Shown one piece after another: positions 25,719 through 34,276 of a DNA stretch of 64,000 nt; the first letter of the stretch is position 1, and each line of letters starts with the position of its first letter. The stretch is from assembly GCF_016765615.1 (NCBI RefSeq), contig NZ_JAESWA010000020.1, forward strand, positions 62,001 to 126,000, in the 5' to 3' direction. The notes under the pieces are model-generated. The model saw nothing but the letters and a program-made list of their open reading frames with translations. It made no database searches and had not been told where the DNA came from. The position numbers and the translations under genes were made by a program. The DNA comes from Clostridium paridis (GTDB lineage: Bacteria > Bacillota > Clostridia > Clostridiales > Clostridiaceae).

Positions 25719-26909
25719 ATGAATATTCCATTGATTGATTTAAAAGCTCAATATAAATCTTTAGAAAAAGAACTAAACGAGGTAACTATAGATGTTTTAT
25801 CCTCAGCTAACTACATAATGGGGAAGAATGTATCAGAGTTTGAAAAAGAATTTTCAGATTATATAGGTGTAGAACATTCGATTTCAGTTGGGAATGGAAC
25901 TGATGCTTTAGTAATTGCTCTTAAAGCTATGGGAATAGGAGAAGGAGATGAAGTTATCACATCAACTTTTACATTCTTTGCATCAGCAGAAAGTATTTCA
26001 GCAGTAGGTGCAACACCAGTTTTTGTAGATGTTAAAAAAGATACGTTTAATATAGATCCAGATAAAATTGAAGAAAAAATAACAGATAAAACAAAAGCAA
26101 TTATACCAGTGCATATATTTGGGCAATGCGCAGATATGGATGAAATAAATAAAATAGCTAAGAAACATAATCTTTATGTATTAGAAGATGCATGCCAAGC
26201 TATTGGAGGAGAATACAAGGGAAGAAAAGTTGGAACATTAGGAGATATGGCTTGTTTTTCATTCTTCCCAACTAAAAACTTAGGTTGCGCAGGTGATGGA
26301 GGTATGATAGTTACAAATAATCATAAACTTGCAACAATAGCAACAGCATTAAGAACTCATGGTAGTGGTGAAAACGGACAAAAGGCATATAATCTTTTAA
26401 ATGATATTCAAGAAGAGGTTAAGAAGGCTGAAGGAGCTAATGATACAGTATATAATCCATTAAAATACTATAATTATTTAATAGGTTTTAATTCTAGATT
26501 AGATGCAATGCAAGCAGCGATTTTAAGAGTTAAGCTTAAAGAAATCGATAAGTGGAATAATAAGAGAAGAGAAGTTGTTGATATATATAATGAAAGTTTT
26601 AAGGGATTAAATGTTCAAACACCAATAGCGAGAGAAGATATAAAGCATGTATATCACATGTATATACTTCAAAGTGAGGAAAGAGAAAGTGTCTTAGAAG
26701 ATTTAAAAGAAAAAGGAATAGCTACAGGAGTATATTATCCAGTGCCACTTCATCTTCAAAAAGTTTATAAGAACTTAGGATATAAAGAAGGGGATTTCCC
26801 TAATGCAGAATATCTTTCACATAGAACATTTGCAATACCTGTTTATCCAGAATTAACAAGTGAACAAGTAAATTATATAATTGATTCAGTAAAAAATTCA
26901 TGCAAATAA
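25719..26909 (+). CDS. DegT/DnrJ/EryC1 sugar aminotransferase
   Basis: This 396-residue PLP enzyme transfers an amino group to a keto-sugar nucleotide. The PLP Lys is residue 186 in FFPTKNLG, and other blocks are NGTDALVIAL, STFTFFASAESI, LEDACQAIG and GFNSRLDAMQAA. The sequence is of the WbpE/WlbC type, acting on UDP-3-keto-GlcNAcA. An in-frame ATG at 25677 lacks a ribosome site; AAGGGAG precedes the ATG at 25719. Next come an acetyltransferase of WbpD type and a WbpA-type dehydrogenase, a set for a di-N-acetylated uronic acid sugar. The C-3 oxidase (WbpB) is not in the window. Confidence 0.9.
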   Translation: MNIPLIDLKAQYKSLEKELNEVTIDVLSSANYIMGKNVSEFEKEFSDYIGVEHSISVGNGTDALVIALKAMGIGEGDEVITSTFTFFASAESISAVGATPVFVDVKKDTFNIDPDKIEEKITDKTKAIIPVHIFGQCADMDEINKIAKKHNLYVLEDACQAIGGEYKGRKVGTLGDMACFSFFPTKNLGCAGDGGMIVTNNHKLATIATALRTHGSGENGQKAYNLLNDIQEEVKKAEGANDTVYNPLKYYNYLIGFNSRLDAMQAAILRVKLKEIDKWNNKRREVVDIYNESFKGLNVQTPIAREDIKHVYHMYILQSEERESVLEDLKEKGIATGVYYPVPLHLQKVYKNLGYKEGDFPNAEYLSHRTFAIPVYPELTSEQVNYIIDSVKNSCK

Positions 26910-26920
26910 AGGAGAAGAAA

Positions 26921-27499
26921 ATGAGTAAGGATTATTTTTGTCATGAATCTAGCTATTTAGATGAGGGAGTAGTAATAGGTGCAGGAACTAAAGTATGGCA
27001 CTATTCTCACATAATGGGTGGTTCAATAATAGGAGAAAATTGCAATATTGGACAGAACGTAGTTATTTCTCCAGGAGTAAAGTTAGGAAATGGAGTAAAG
27101 ATTCAGAATAATGTTTCTGTTTATACTGGAGTTGAATGTGAAGATGGAGTATTTTTAGGACCATCTTGTGTATTTACAAATGTAATTAATCCAAGAAGCT
27201 TTATTGAGAGAAAGAGCGAATATAAGCCAACAAAGATAAAAAGAGGAGCGTCTATTGGAGCAAATGCAACAATAGTATGTGGTCATGATATAGGTGCATA
27301 TGCATTAATTGGAGCGGGTTCTGTTGTGACTAAGACTGTTCCAGACTATGCTTTAGTTGTTGGAAACCCAGGTAGAGTAGTTGGTTATGTATGTAAATGT
27401 GGTGAAAAAATTCACTTTGATAAGGGCGAAGCTAAATGCTCTGCCTGTGGTGAAGAATATATAAAAGATAATAATGGAGTTAAAGCTCTTGAAAAATAG
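26921..27499 (+). CDS. Hexapeptide-repeat N-acetyltransferase (WbpD/WlbB type) with C-terminal zinc ribbon
   Basis: This 192-residue left-handed beta-helix acetyltransferase has several hexapeptide repeats (VVIGAGTKVWHYSHI, GENCNIGQNVVISP, GANATIVCGHDIGAYALIGAGSVV). It probably N-acetylates the 3-amino group made by the preceding aminotransferase, using acetyl-CoA. The last 35 residues hold a four-Cys element (CKCGE...CSACGEE) likely to bind zinc. The upstream in-frame ATG at 26900 overlaps the previous gene; AAAGGAG precedes the ATG at 26921. Function rests on family and context. Confidence 0.88.
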   Translation: MSKDYFCHESSYLDEGVVIGAGTKVWHYSHIMGGSIIGENCNIGQNVVISPGVKLGNGVKIQNNVSVYTGVECEDGVFLGPSCVFTNVINPRSFIERKSEYKPTKIKRGASIGANATIVCGHDIGAYALIGAGSVVTKTVPDYALVVGNPGRVVGYVCKCGEKIHFDKGEAKCSACGEEYIKDNNGVKALEK

Positions 27500-27510
27500 G
27501 AGGTATCTTT

Positions 27511-28827
27511 ATGAGCGAACTTAAAGAAACTTTACTAAAGAAAATAAATTCAAAAACTGCAAAGGTTGGAGTTGTAGGACTTGGTTATGTAGGGCTACCA
27601 TTGTCAGTTGAAAAAGCAAAAGCTGGATTTGAGACTATTGGTTTTGATGTTCAGGATGAAAAAGTTAGGATGGTAAATGAAGGCCACAACTATATAGGAG
27701 ATGTAGTAGATGAGGAATTAAATGATTTAGTTAAGGCAGGTAAATTAAAAGCTACAAGCGATTTTTCATTTGTAGAAAATGTTGATACTATTTGTATTTG
27801 TGTTCCTACACCATTAGATGAATATAAGCAACCAGATTTATCTTATGTAGTAAGTTCTACAAGGAGCGTATCAAAATATCTTCATAAAGGAATGCTTGTA
27901 ATATTGGAAAGTACTACTTACCCAGGTACTACAGAAGAAGTACTTAAGCCTATACTTGAGGAAAGTGGATTAGTTTGCGGAAAAGATTTCTTTTTAGCAT
28001 TTTCTCCAGAAAGAGTAGATCCAGGAAATAAGACATTTAATACTAAAAATACACCAAAAGTTGTTGGGGGATGCACAGAAGAATGTACAGAGCTTGCAGC
28101 TGCTTTATATAGAAATGTATTAGATGGTGAAATTCATACGGTATCATCACCAGCAGTGGCAGAGATGGAAAAGATACTTGAGAACACTTTTAGAAATATA
28201 AATATTGCATTAGCAAATGAAATGGCAATATTGTGCAATAGAATGGGAATTGACGTTTGGGAAGTAATTGATGCTGCAAAAACTAAACCTTATGGATTTA
28301 TGCCATTTTATCCAGGACCAGGACTAGGCGGACACTGTATACCACTTGATCCATTTTATTTAGAGTGGAAGGCAAAGGAATATGATTATCATACTAGGCT
28401 AATTGAGACATCTGGTGAAATTAATGATTCAATGCCTGAATTTGTTGTTGATAATGTAATGAAAATATTAAATAAACATAAGAAGGCTATGAATGGCTCA
28501 AAAATATTAGTGATGGGATTAGCTTATAAAAATGATATTGATGATTATAGAGAATCTCCATCATTTAAAGTTATAGAGAACTTAGAAAAACATGGAGCAG
28601 AAGTAATTGTAAATGATCCATATTGTCCAGAAGCTAAATATAAGAAAAAGATATATAAGTCAGTTGATTGGAATGAAGTAATAGATGATGCTGATGCTGT
28701 AATTATAACAACAAATCATAGCTGTTATGATTATGAAGAGATAGCACGTAGAGCAAAAGTAATATATGATACGAGAAATGCTACGAAGAATGTGAAAAAT
28801 AATAGAGACAAGATATTTAAATTATAG
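27511..28827 (+). CDS. UDP-N-acetylglucosamine 6-dehydrogenase-type nucleotide-sugar dehydrogenase
   Basis: This 438-residue enzyme oxidises the C-6 hydroxyl of a UDP-sugar to the uronic acid in two NAD-dependent steps. The N-terminal Rossmann motif is VGVVGLGYVGLPLS, and the catalytic Cys is residue 276 in GPGLGGHCIPLDP. ESTTYPGTTEE and AFSPERVDPG are typical of the WbpA/VipA/TviB group acting on UDP-GlcNAc or UDP-GalNAc rather than UDP-glucose. It is last in the three-gene nucleotide-sugar operon and ends at a terminator. Confidence 0.9.
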   Translation: MSELKETLLKKINSKTAKVGVVGLGYVGLPLSVEKAKAGFETIGFDVQDEKVRMVNEGHNYIGDVVDEELNDLVKAGKLKATSDFSFVENVDTICICVPTPLDEYKQPDLSYVVSSTRSVSKYLHKGMLVILESTTYPGTTEEVLKPILEESGLVCGKDFFLAFSPERVDPGNKTFNTKNTPKVVGGCTEECTELAAALYRNVLDGEIHTVSSPAVAEMEKILENTFRNINIALANEMAILCNRMGIDVWEVIDAAKTKPYGFMPFYPGPGLGGHCIPLDPFYLEWKAKEYDYHTRLIETSGEINDSMPEFVVDNVMKILNKHKKAMNGSKILVMGLAYKNDIDDYRESPSFKVIENLEKHGAEVIVNDPYCPEAKYKKKIYKSVDWNEVIDDADAVIITTNHSCYDYEEIARRAKVIYDTRNATKNVKNNRDKIFKL

Positions 28828-28848
28828 TGTACATTAAATTAGTATTAT

Positions 28849-28887
28849 AAAGGCTTGTAAAAGAATCTAATTACAAGTCTTTTTTCA
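28849..28887 (+). terminator. Intrinsic terminator after the nucleotide-sugar operon
   Basis: AAAGGCTTGTAA pairs with TTACAAGTCTTT (one G-U pair) across a 10-base loop and is followed by TTTT. Confidence 0.8.
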
Positions 28888-28975
28888 TTTAGGTATAATA
28901 TGCGATAAAAAAGTGTAAATATATAATTATGTAAGTAAAAGTTTCGTAGAAAAGTAACAGAAGGGAAGTGAAAGC

Positions 28976-29806
28976 ATGAGTAAGATATATATAGGCAACA
29001 CTTGGACACCATGGAAGTTTTTTAAAAGGCTTATAACTAAAGTAAATGATGACGATATATTTGCACTTTCAGCTCAATTGGCCTACTACTTACTATTATC
29101 ATTTTTCCCTTTTCTCATGTTTATAATGATAATGATTGGATTTAGCCAGCTTAAATCTGACGAGGTTTTAGTGTACCTATCAACAATATTGCCTCAAAAT
29201 GTATATCAATTAGTTGAGTCTACAGTAGTAGAAGTAATTAATGGACAAAAAGGACAATTAATTTTGCCTACAGCACTTTTAGCTATTTGGACTTCATCAT
29301 CAGGATTTTCTGCAGTAAATAGAGGGCTTGATAAAGCATATGAAGTTAAAGAGACAAGATCTTATATTAAGAGGACTATTTATGGAATTATTGGCACAGT
29401 AGGTTTGGGAATAATAATAATACTAACATTGTTATTAATTGTCTTTGGGGGAGTAATAAGAGCATATTTAATAGCAAAGTTCCCATTTGACGATATAATA
29501 ACCTTCGCATGGAACAGTGTGAGATTTGCAGTTATTATGTTAGTAATGATTTTTGCTTTTGCTGCCAGTTACTATTTTATTCCTGCAAAAAAAGTAATGT
29601 GGAAGGAATGTTTTCCTGGCGCTATAATAAGTGCATTAGGTTGGATTGTTGTATCTTCATTATTCTCTTTTTATGTAAATAATTTTTCGAATTATTCGAG
29701 GCTCTATGGGAGCTTAGGAGCTGTAATAGCATTAATGACTTGGTTATATATTTCTTCATTTATAGTCCTTTTAGGGGGCGAAATAAATGCTATCTTACTA
29801 GAATAG
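28976..29806 (+). CDS. YihY/BrkB-family inner membrane protein
   Basis: This 276-residue protein has six hydrophobic segments and the YihY signatures ALSAQLAYYLLLSFFPFLMF near residue 30, IWTSSSGFSAVNRGLDKAYEV near 108, and a C-terminal SRLYGSLGAVIALMTWLYISSF. The family was once mislabelled ribonuclease BN; its function is unknown, possibly transport. AGAAGGGAAG precedes the ATG. It is a single gene with no linked partner. Confidence 0.9.
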   Translation: MSKIYIGNTWTPWKFFKRLITKVNDDDIFALSAQLAYYLLLSFFPFLMFIMIMIGFSQLKSDEVLVYLSTILPQNVYQLVESTVVEVINGQKGQLILPTALLAIWTSSSGFSAVNRGLDKAYEVKETRSYIKRTIYGIIGTVGLGIIIILTLLLIVFGGVIRAYLIAKFPFDDIITFAWNSVRFAVIMLVMIFAFAASYYFIPAKKVMWKECFPGAIISALGWIVVSSLFSFYVNNFSNYSRLYGSLGAVIALMTWLYISSFIVLLGGEINAILLE

Positions 29807-29916
29807 TTGATAAAAATAAGTTCATATATAAATCTTTTTAGTTGTTATGGAAATAATGTATATTTGATTGAAATATGGTTAGAATTAACAATGAAGAATT
29901 TCAGGAGGTTGTATAT

Positions 29917-30273
29917 ATGAACAAAATTGTGTTAATGGGAAAAATAATAAAAGACCCTGAACTTAGAGTACTTGAGGAAAGCGAAAAGATGGTTACGAAA
30001 TTTATTATTGCAGTTGAAAGGAACTTTAAAGGATCCGATGGTACCAGAAAGTCTGACTTAATTCCTGTAGTAATGTGGGGAAGAAAAGCAGAAGTTCTTT
30101 GTGAATACGGGAAAAAGGGTACTTTATTAAGTTTAAGTGGCAGATTGAGAACTGGAAGCTATGAAGACAGAGATGGAAATAAGAAATACATAGCAGAAGT
30201 TATTGCTGAAGATTTTAAGTTTATTCAAAATAAACCTATACCAGAAAAAGAATATGCAGATGATAAAAAATAA
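29917..30273 (+). CDS. ssb: Single-stranded DNA-binding protein, short form
   Basis: This 118-residue OB-fold protein has the SSB landmarks MNKIVLMGKIIKDPELR, FIIAVERNF, DLIPVVMWGRKAEVLCEYGKKG and LSLSGRLRTGSYEDRDG. It lacks the glycine-rich linker and the acidic DDDIPF-type tip that recruits repair partners in housekeeping SSB, so it is probably a secondary paralogue. The in-frame ATG at 29875 is rejected because AGGAGG lies nine bases before the ATG at 29917. A terminator follows. Confidence 0.88.
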   Translation: MNKIVLMGKIIKDPELRVLEESEKMVTKFIIAVERNFKGSDGTRKSDLIPVVMWGRKAEVLCEYGKKGTLLSLSGRLRTGSYEDRDGNKKYIAEVIAEDFKFIQNKPIPEKEYADDKK

Positions 30274-30300
30274 TGATTTTCAAAATAAATAATTGAAACA

Positions 30301-30334
30301 AAAAAATTAGAGATGAGGACATCTCTAATTTTTT
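30301..30334. terminator. Bidirectional intrinsic terminator
   Basis: A perfect 15-bp stem (AAAAAATTAGAGATG and its complement) around AGGA, with A and T runs, lies between ssb and the convergent flavodiiron gene. Confidence 0.9.
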
Positions 30335-30338
30335 TTCA

Positions 30339-32972
30339 TTATTTAAGGAATGAGAACACTTCTGATTTTGTAATCTCTTTTGAAATACCTTCTATTATTT
30401 TTGAAGAGGTAGATAAATCACCAATTAATATTCCACCAATTAGTTTATGATTTTTAAAGAAGTATTTTGAATACTTAGATTCCTCGTTACTTTTTACAGA
30501 TAAATATTCTAAAGAAGAATCATTAAAATCAACTGTGCCAGCAGAGAAGATCTTTGTATTTAATGCATCAAATATTACTGAGGAGACAAATCCTTGAAAT
30601 TCTAGTGAATCTCCTGCAGCATTTGCTCCAGCTATCTTACCCATTTCGATAGCGGCAGGCCAGTTACCATAAGATATTCCCTTTAACTCAGCAACATCTC
30701 CACAAGCATATATTCCATTTATATTTGTTTCCATCTTGTCATTTACAATTATACCCCTATCACAAAGAACGCCAGTAGCCTTAGCTAAATCTGTATTAGC
30801 TCTAATTCCTACTGAAAAGAGAACTATATCAGCTTCTATTTCTTCTCCTGTGTTTAATTCAACAGATTTTACTGTATTATTACTTGTTTTAATCTTATTT
30901 ACAGATTCACCAAGCCTCAACTTTATATTAGTAGAGTTTATAGATGTTTTAAATAGTTCAGCACCTTCATCGTCTAATTGACGAGGTAACAGCCTTGAGA
31001 AAAATTCCACTACATTAACTTTTGCTCCAGATTTATTTATTTCCCATGCAGCTTCAAGTCCTAGAAGCCCACCACCGACTACAACAACTTTCTTTTCTTT
31101 ACATAGATTCATTTTAAGTTTATTAACATCTTCTATATCTTTTATTGAGTAGATTCCATTAATAGAGTTATAGTTAAAGGAGTTCAAGCTTAGTATTTCT
31201 TTTTTATTATCTAAGTCAATAACCTCAACATTAGGAATGAAATTATGACTTCCTGTAGCTAAAATTAGTTTATCATAATTTATTTTAGTATTATCTTCAA
31301 AATTAATTACCTTTAAATCCTTATTTATAGAAGTAACTTTTTTACCTAGAATCTGATTGATTTTATTATCGTCATACCACTTTGATGGTGCTATATAAAA
31401 AGTTTCTTCATCTATTTCTTGAGAAATTAAGTCAGATAATTGTGGCCTAAAATATGAAGAAAGTTTTTCTTTAGATACTAATGTTATATTAGCTTTTTCA
31501 TTTCTTTCTCTTATAGCTTTAGCAGCATAATATCCGGCAGCACCATTACCAATGATTACAAAGTTCTCCTCGGTATCATTTCTAAAGCTTCTATTTTCTT
31601 TTACAACCTCAACAAATTGATCTCTTCCTGCGCCACATACTGGACAAATCTCTGGAGGAACAGTACCTTCAAAAATTTCTCCACATACTACACACTTCCA
31701 ATATTTAATTTCACCATCTGTAGATATTTGTTCTATTTCCTTAGTATCTTTCACTTTTTGTTTGGGTTCTCTACCTAAGATTTTTTCAGCAAAACCTACT
31801 CCAAATTCAAAAGCTTCTCTTAAGTCATTATCTGAAGGTTTGAAGTTAATTCTTAATCCAGGAGAGAATAAATTCATATTTAATTCCTTGAGTCTTGCTT
31901 CTATTCTAGGTACAGCCTCACCACTCCATCCATATGATCCAAATGCACCAGCAACTTTTTTACCATGAATTATTGGATTAAGTTTTGATAATAAGTCACG
32001 TATAGGTTCCAATAACTCACCTACAATAGTTGGAGAGCCAAAAAGAATTCCATCAGAGTCAGATATATCAGATACAATATCATTCATTTGATTATGAATA
32101 ACATTATATAGTTTTACTTCAATATCAGATACTGATTTTATTCCATCTGCAATTGTATTTGCTAGTTGTTCTGTGTATCCGTAAGCAGATACGTATGAAA
32201 TTGTAACTTTTTTCTTATCATTGTTGACTGAAGGAGTGCTCCATTCCTTATAGAGATTAACAATTTTCCATGGATCTTCCCTTAATATAGGACCGTGTCC
32301 AGGGCAAATTAGATCTATATCTAAATCCTTTATTTTATCTATTGCTTTAAGGACATATGGTTTAAAAGGTCCCATTATGCAATCATAGTAATATCTTAAA
32401 GATTCCATATATTCTTTTTCATTCGGAATTTTATCATTAAAAATTTCTTCAAAACAATAATGAGTACCAAAAGAATCACAAGTTATTAATGTTTTATCTT
32501 CGGGAATAAAAGTATATATTGTATCTGGCCAATGTAGAAATGGTACAGATAGAAATTTAAGAGTTTTATTTCCTAAAGATAGTGTGTCATTATCAGATAC
32601 TATAATGGATTCAAATTCTCTATTAGCAATATTCTTTAAAAATCTAATAGCAGCAGCTGAGCCAACAACCTTTGCTCCAGGGGAAAGGGCTAATAACTTG
32701 GCCACGGAACCAGCGTGGTCAGGTTCTGTATGATCAACGATGATATAATCAATTTTTGATACATCGATATTAAGATCCTTTAATCTTTCAATATATTGAT
32801 CAAAGAATTGTTCCTTAACAGTTTCAAAAACAGCAACTTTTTCACTACCTTTAACAACATATGAATTATAAGTTGTTCCATAAGGGGTATACATTATAAT
32901 ATCAAAAATTCTTAGTTCAGGGTCAAGTGCACCTACCCAGTGTATGTCCTTTTTTACTTCTAAAGATCTCAT
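30339..32972 (-). CDS. Flavodiiron protein fused to rubredoxin and NADH:rubredoxin reductase (class F FDP)
   Basis: This 877-residue cytoplasmic enzyme carries a full electron chain from NADH to oxygen or NO. Residues 1-250 form the metallo-lactamase-like diiron domain (H81-x-E83-x-D85-H86 in HTEPDH, then LHWPDT, CDSFG and CPGHGP). Residues 255-400 form a flavodoxin domain (ISYVSAYGYTEQLA; SPTIVGE). A short rubredoxin with two Cys pairs (CVVCG and CPVCG, about 425-445) follows, then an FAD/NADH reductase from about 460 (IIGNGAAGYYAA and VVGGGLLGLEAAW). The start at 32972 has GGAAGGTG; a ten-codon longer frame lacks a site. It probably detoxifies oxygen or NO in this anaerobe. A palindrome lies upstream. 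Confidence 0.95.
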   Translation of the reverse strand: MRSLEVKKDIHWVGALDPELRIFDIIMYTPYGTTYNSYVVKGSEKVAVFETVKEQFFDQYIERLKDLNIDVSKIDYIIVDHTEPDHAGSVAKLLALSPGAKVVGSAAAIRFLKNIANREFESIIVSDNDTLSLGNKTLKFLSVPFLHWPDTIYTFIPEDKTLITCDSFGTHYCFEEIFNDKIPNEKEYMESLRYYYDCIMGPFKPYVLKAIDKIKDLDIDLICPGHGPILREDPWKIVNLYKEWSTPSVNNDKKKVTISYVSAYGYTEQLANTIADGIKSVSDIEVKLYNVIHNQMNDIVSDISDSDGILFGSPTIVGELLEPIRDLLSKLNPIIHGKKVAGAFGSYGWSGEAVPRIEARLKELNMNLFSPGLRINFKPSDNDLREAFEFGVGFAEKILGREPKQKVKDTKEIEQISTDGEIKYWKCVVCGEIFEGTVPPEICPVCGAGRDQFVEVVKENRSFRNDTEENFVIIGNGAAGYYAAKAIRERNEKANITLVSKEKLSSYFRPQLSDLISQEIDEETFYIAPSKWYDDNKINQILGKKVTSINKDLKVINFEDNTKINYDKLILATGSHNFIPNVEVIDLDNKKEILSLNSFNYNSINGIYSIKDIEDVNKLKMNLCKEKKVVVVGGGLLGLEAAWEINKSGAKVNVVEFFSRLLPRQLDDEGAELFKTSINSTNIKLRLGESVNKIKTSNNTVKSVELNTGEEIEADIVLFSVGIRANTDLAKATGVLCDRGIIVNDKMETNINGIYACGDVAELKGISYGNWPAAIEMGKIAGANAAGDSLEFQGFVSSVIFDALNTKIFSAGTVDFNDSSLEYLSVKSNEESKYSKYFFKNHKLIGGILIGDLSTSSKIIEGISKEITKSEVFSFLK

Positions 32973-33028
32973 ATTTTCACCTTCCTTAAAATCATTCACC
33001 ATTAAAAACTATCGTAAAATATAATTAT

Positions 33029-33051
33029 TAACTAATAATAATTATTAGTTA
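33029..33051. promoter_or_regulatory. Palindrome upstream of the flavodiiron gene
   Basis: TAACTAATAA and TTATTAGTTA form a perfect 10-bp inverted repeat around TAA, 57-79 bases upstream of the start codon. A TATATT that could serve as -10 lies just downstream on the minus strand. It is a candidate operator for a redox or NO regulator, but matches no consensus I know. Confidence 0.4.
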
Positions 33052-33254
33052 TTGATTAAATTATACAACAAAAAAAATAAAAATAAAAGAGATAAAAGGC
33101 AAATTACTCTTAAATATTGTTAAAAATTTAATAATGTAATTTATAATATTATTTTAAAAATCACATAATACCATATTTTGGTTATATTTATTAGGATAAA
33201 ATATTACTAATTCCATCTTTGTTTAGAATTTTTTGAAGATTTTTCATAAATATG

Positions 33255-33282
33255 TTGATTTTTAATTTTCGTGTGTTATAAT
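33255..33282 (+). promoter_or_regulatory. Strong extended -10 promoter
   Basis: TTGATT (33255-33260) and TGTTATAAT (TATAAT at 33277-33282) have 16-base spacing. The predicted start is near 33289, directing transcription into a tiny ORF and terminator. Confidence 0.7.
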
Positions 33283-33288
33283 AAATTC

Positions 33289-33380
33289 ATGGTATGGGAA
33301 CGTATACAAAAAATTTCAACTATGGGATTATGGATTTATTGAGAGATTAAGAGAGCTAATTTAATTGGCTCTCTTTTCTT
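33289..33380 (+). ncRNA. Candidate small RNA or attenuator leader with 17-codon ORF
   Basis: Between the promoter above and a terminator lies a unit of roughly 90 bases. It holds ATG (33289) to TGA (33342), encoding MVWERIQKISTMGLWIY with two Trp. There is no ribosome binding site upstream of that ATG within the predicted transcript, so translation would be leaderless or absent. The unit is either a free small RNA or a leader that attenuates the gene at 33503, which lies 123 bases beyond. No known riboswitch core is recognised. Confidence 0.45.
33349..33378 (+). terminator. Intrinsic terminator of the small transcript
   Basis: AAGAGAGC and GCTCTCTT pair across an 11-base loop and are followed by TTCTT. 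It precedes the gene at 33503 by about 125 bases. Confidence 0.65.
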
Positions 33381-33417
33381 ATTAATAAATAACATAAAAT
33401 ATGAAATTCCTACATAA

Positions 33418-33442
33418 AATAGTACCTGACACTAGTACTATT
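33418..33442. repeat. Inverted repeat in the leader of the gene at 33503
   Basis: AATAGTAC and GTACTATT form an 8-bp stem with a 9-base loop. Otherwise the stretch 33381-33502 shows only a -10-like TATAAA at 33481, too close to the ribosome site to be the main promoter. 33052-33254 is plain AT-rich DNA with nothing recognised. Confidence 0.35.
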
Positions 33443-33502
33443 AGTATTCTTATACATTTTGAAATATCTTTTAGTTAATGTATAAATTAGGGAGGGAATA
33501 AA

Positions 33503-34066
33503 ATGATTCACAAAATGTCTTCAAAAAGTTTTTATGAATTTGTAACATTAGCTGTTGCGAGAGAGTTAGAGTATTTTATAAATGAATCTAACTACACTGT
33601 AGCTTTCAATAGTAACATCAAAAATTTAGTTGATGAGTTAAAAGCTTTAGGGAAATTAAACATAGAATTCATGGTTCTATTTAATACTAGTGGTGAGATA
33701 GCACTTATTAATGAAGAAATAGTAGGTGGATATATTGCTGAAAGAATGGTTAAACAATTAAGAACTGACTATGGAATAAATGACGAAGAAGAAATTTTGA
33801 AAAAAATTATAAATGGTGAAAATACAGAAAAGGAATTGTTCATATCAAACATCTATAAGTACTTAATTAAGATATTAAAGGAAATATATAAGGATATTAG
33901 ATATAGAAGGGAAGTCTTAGAGAGTTATAAGAAGAGATATTCATTAAATAATATGGAGACAGAAGAAATGGCAGTGACTTTAGCATCAATTTTGATTATT
34001 GAAGATATTTGTGGATATTTATCGCTAGATGTTGAGTTAAAAAATATTATAATTCAAAATTTATAA
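33503..34066 (+). CDS. Protein of unknown function, helical and cytoplasmic
   Basis: I do not recognise this 187-residue protein. It is almost wholly alpha-helical by composition, acidic and lysine-rich, without signal peptide, membrane helix or Cys/His metal motif. The centre (about residues 85-155) has heptad-like leucine and isoleucine spacing. A GGAGGG site precedes the ATG; a second ATG four codons later is possible. Upstream lies the small transcript with its terminator, downstream an unrelated small gene with its own promoter. It may be a clostridial lineage-specific protein. Confidence 0.7.
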   Translation: MIHKMSSKSFYEFVTLAVARELEYFINESNYTVAFNSNIKNLVDELKALGKLNIEFMVLFNTSGEIALINEEIVGGYIAERMVKQLRTDYGINDEEEILKKIINGENTEKELFISNIYKYLIKILKEIYKDIRYRREVLESYKKRYSLNNMETEEMAVTLASILIIEDICGYLSLDVELKNIIIQNL

Positions 34067-34185
34067 TATTTTTCGCAAGAAAGTAGATTTTTGTAGATAA
34101 AGAGAAGTTTGTATATAGTACAAAGTACATTTTAAGATAATAATGTCTATTTATGAGAGAAATTAATTTAAAGCTTGTTCATCTT

Positions 34186-34213
34186 TTGACAAGTTTTTTG
34201 AAACCCTTATGTT
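34186..34213 (+). promoter_or_regulatory. Promoter of the small gene at 34277
   Basis: TTGACA (34186-34191) and TATGTT (34208-34213) have 16-base spacing; an alternative -10, TATGAT, lies at 34213. The consensus -35 makes this a likely vegetative promoter. Confidence 0.55.
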
Positions 34214-34276
34214 ATGATTTTTTTATACAGTATTTTTATGCCGAAGGGAAAATTGTAAAGATTAAGGGGGATAAAA

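Noticed and set aside
28976-29806. Ribonuclease BN annotation for the YihY-like protein
   Set aside because: The family is a polytopic membrane protein; the RNase BN name is a historical misassignment.
33289-33380. Known riboswitch (preQ1, c-di-GMP, fluoride, T-box) in the leader at 33.3 kb
   Set aside because: None of the conserved core sequences of these classes is visible; only promoter, tiny ORF and terminator can be supported.
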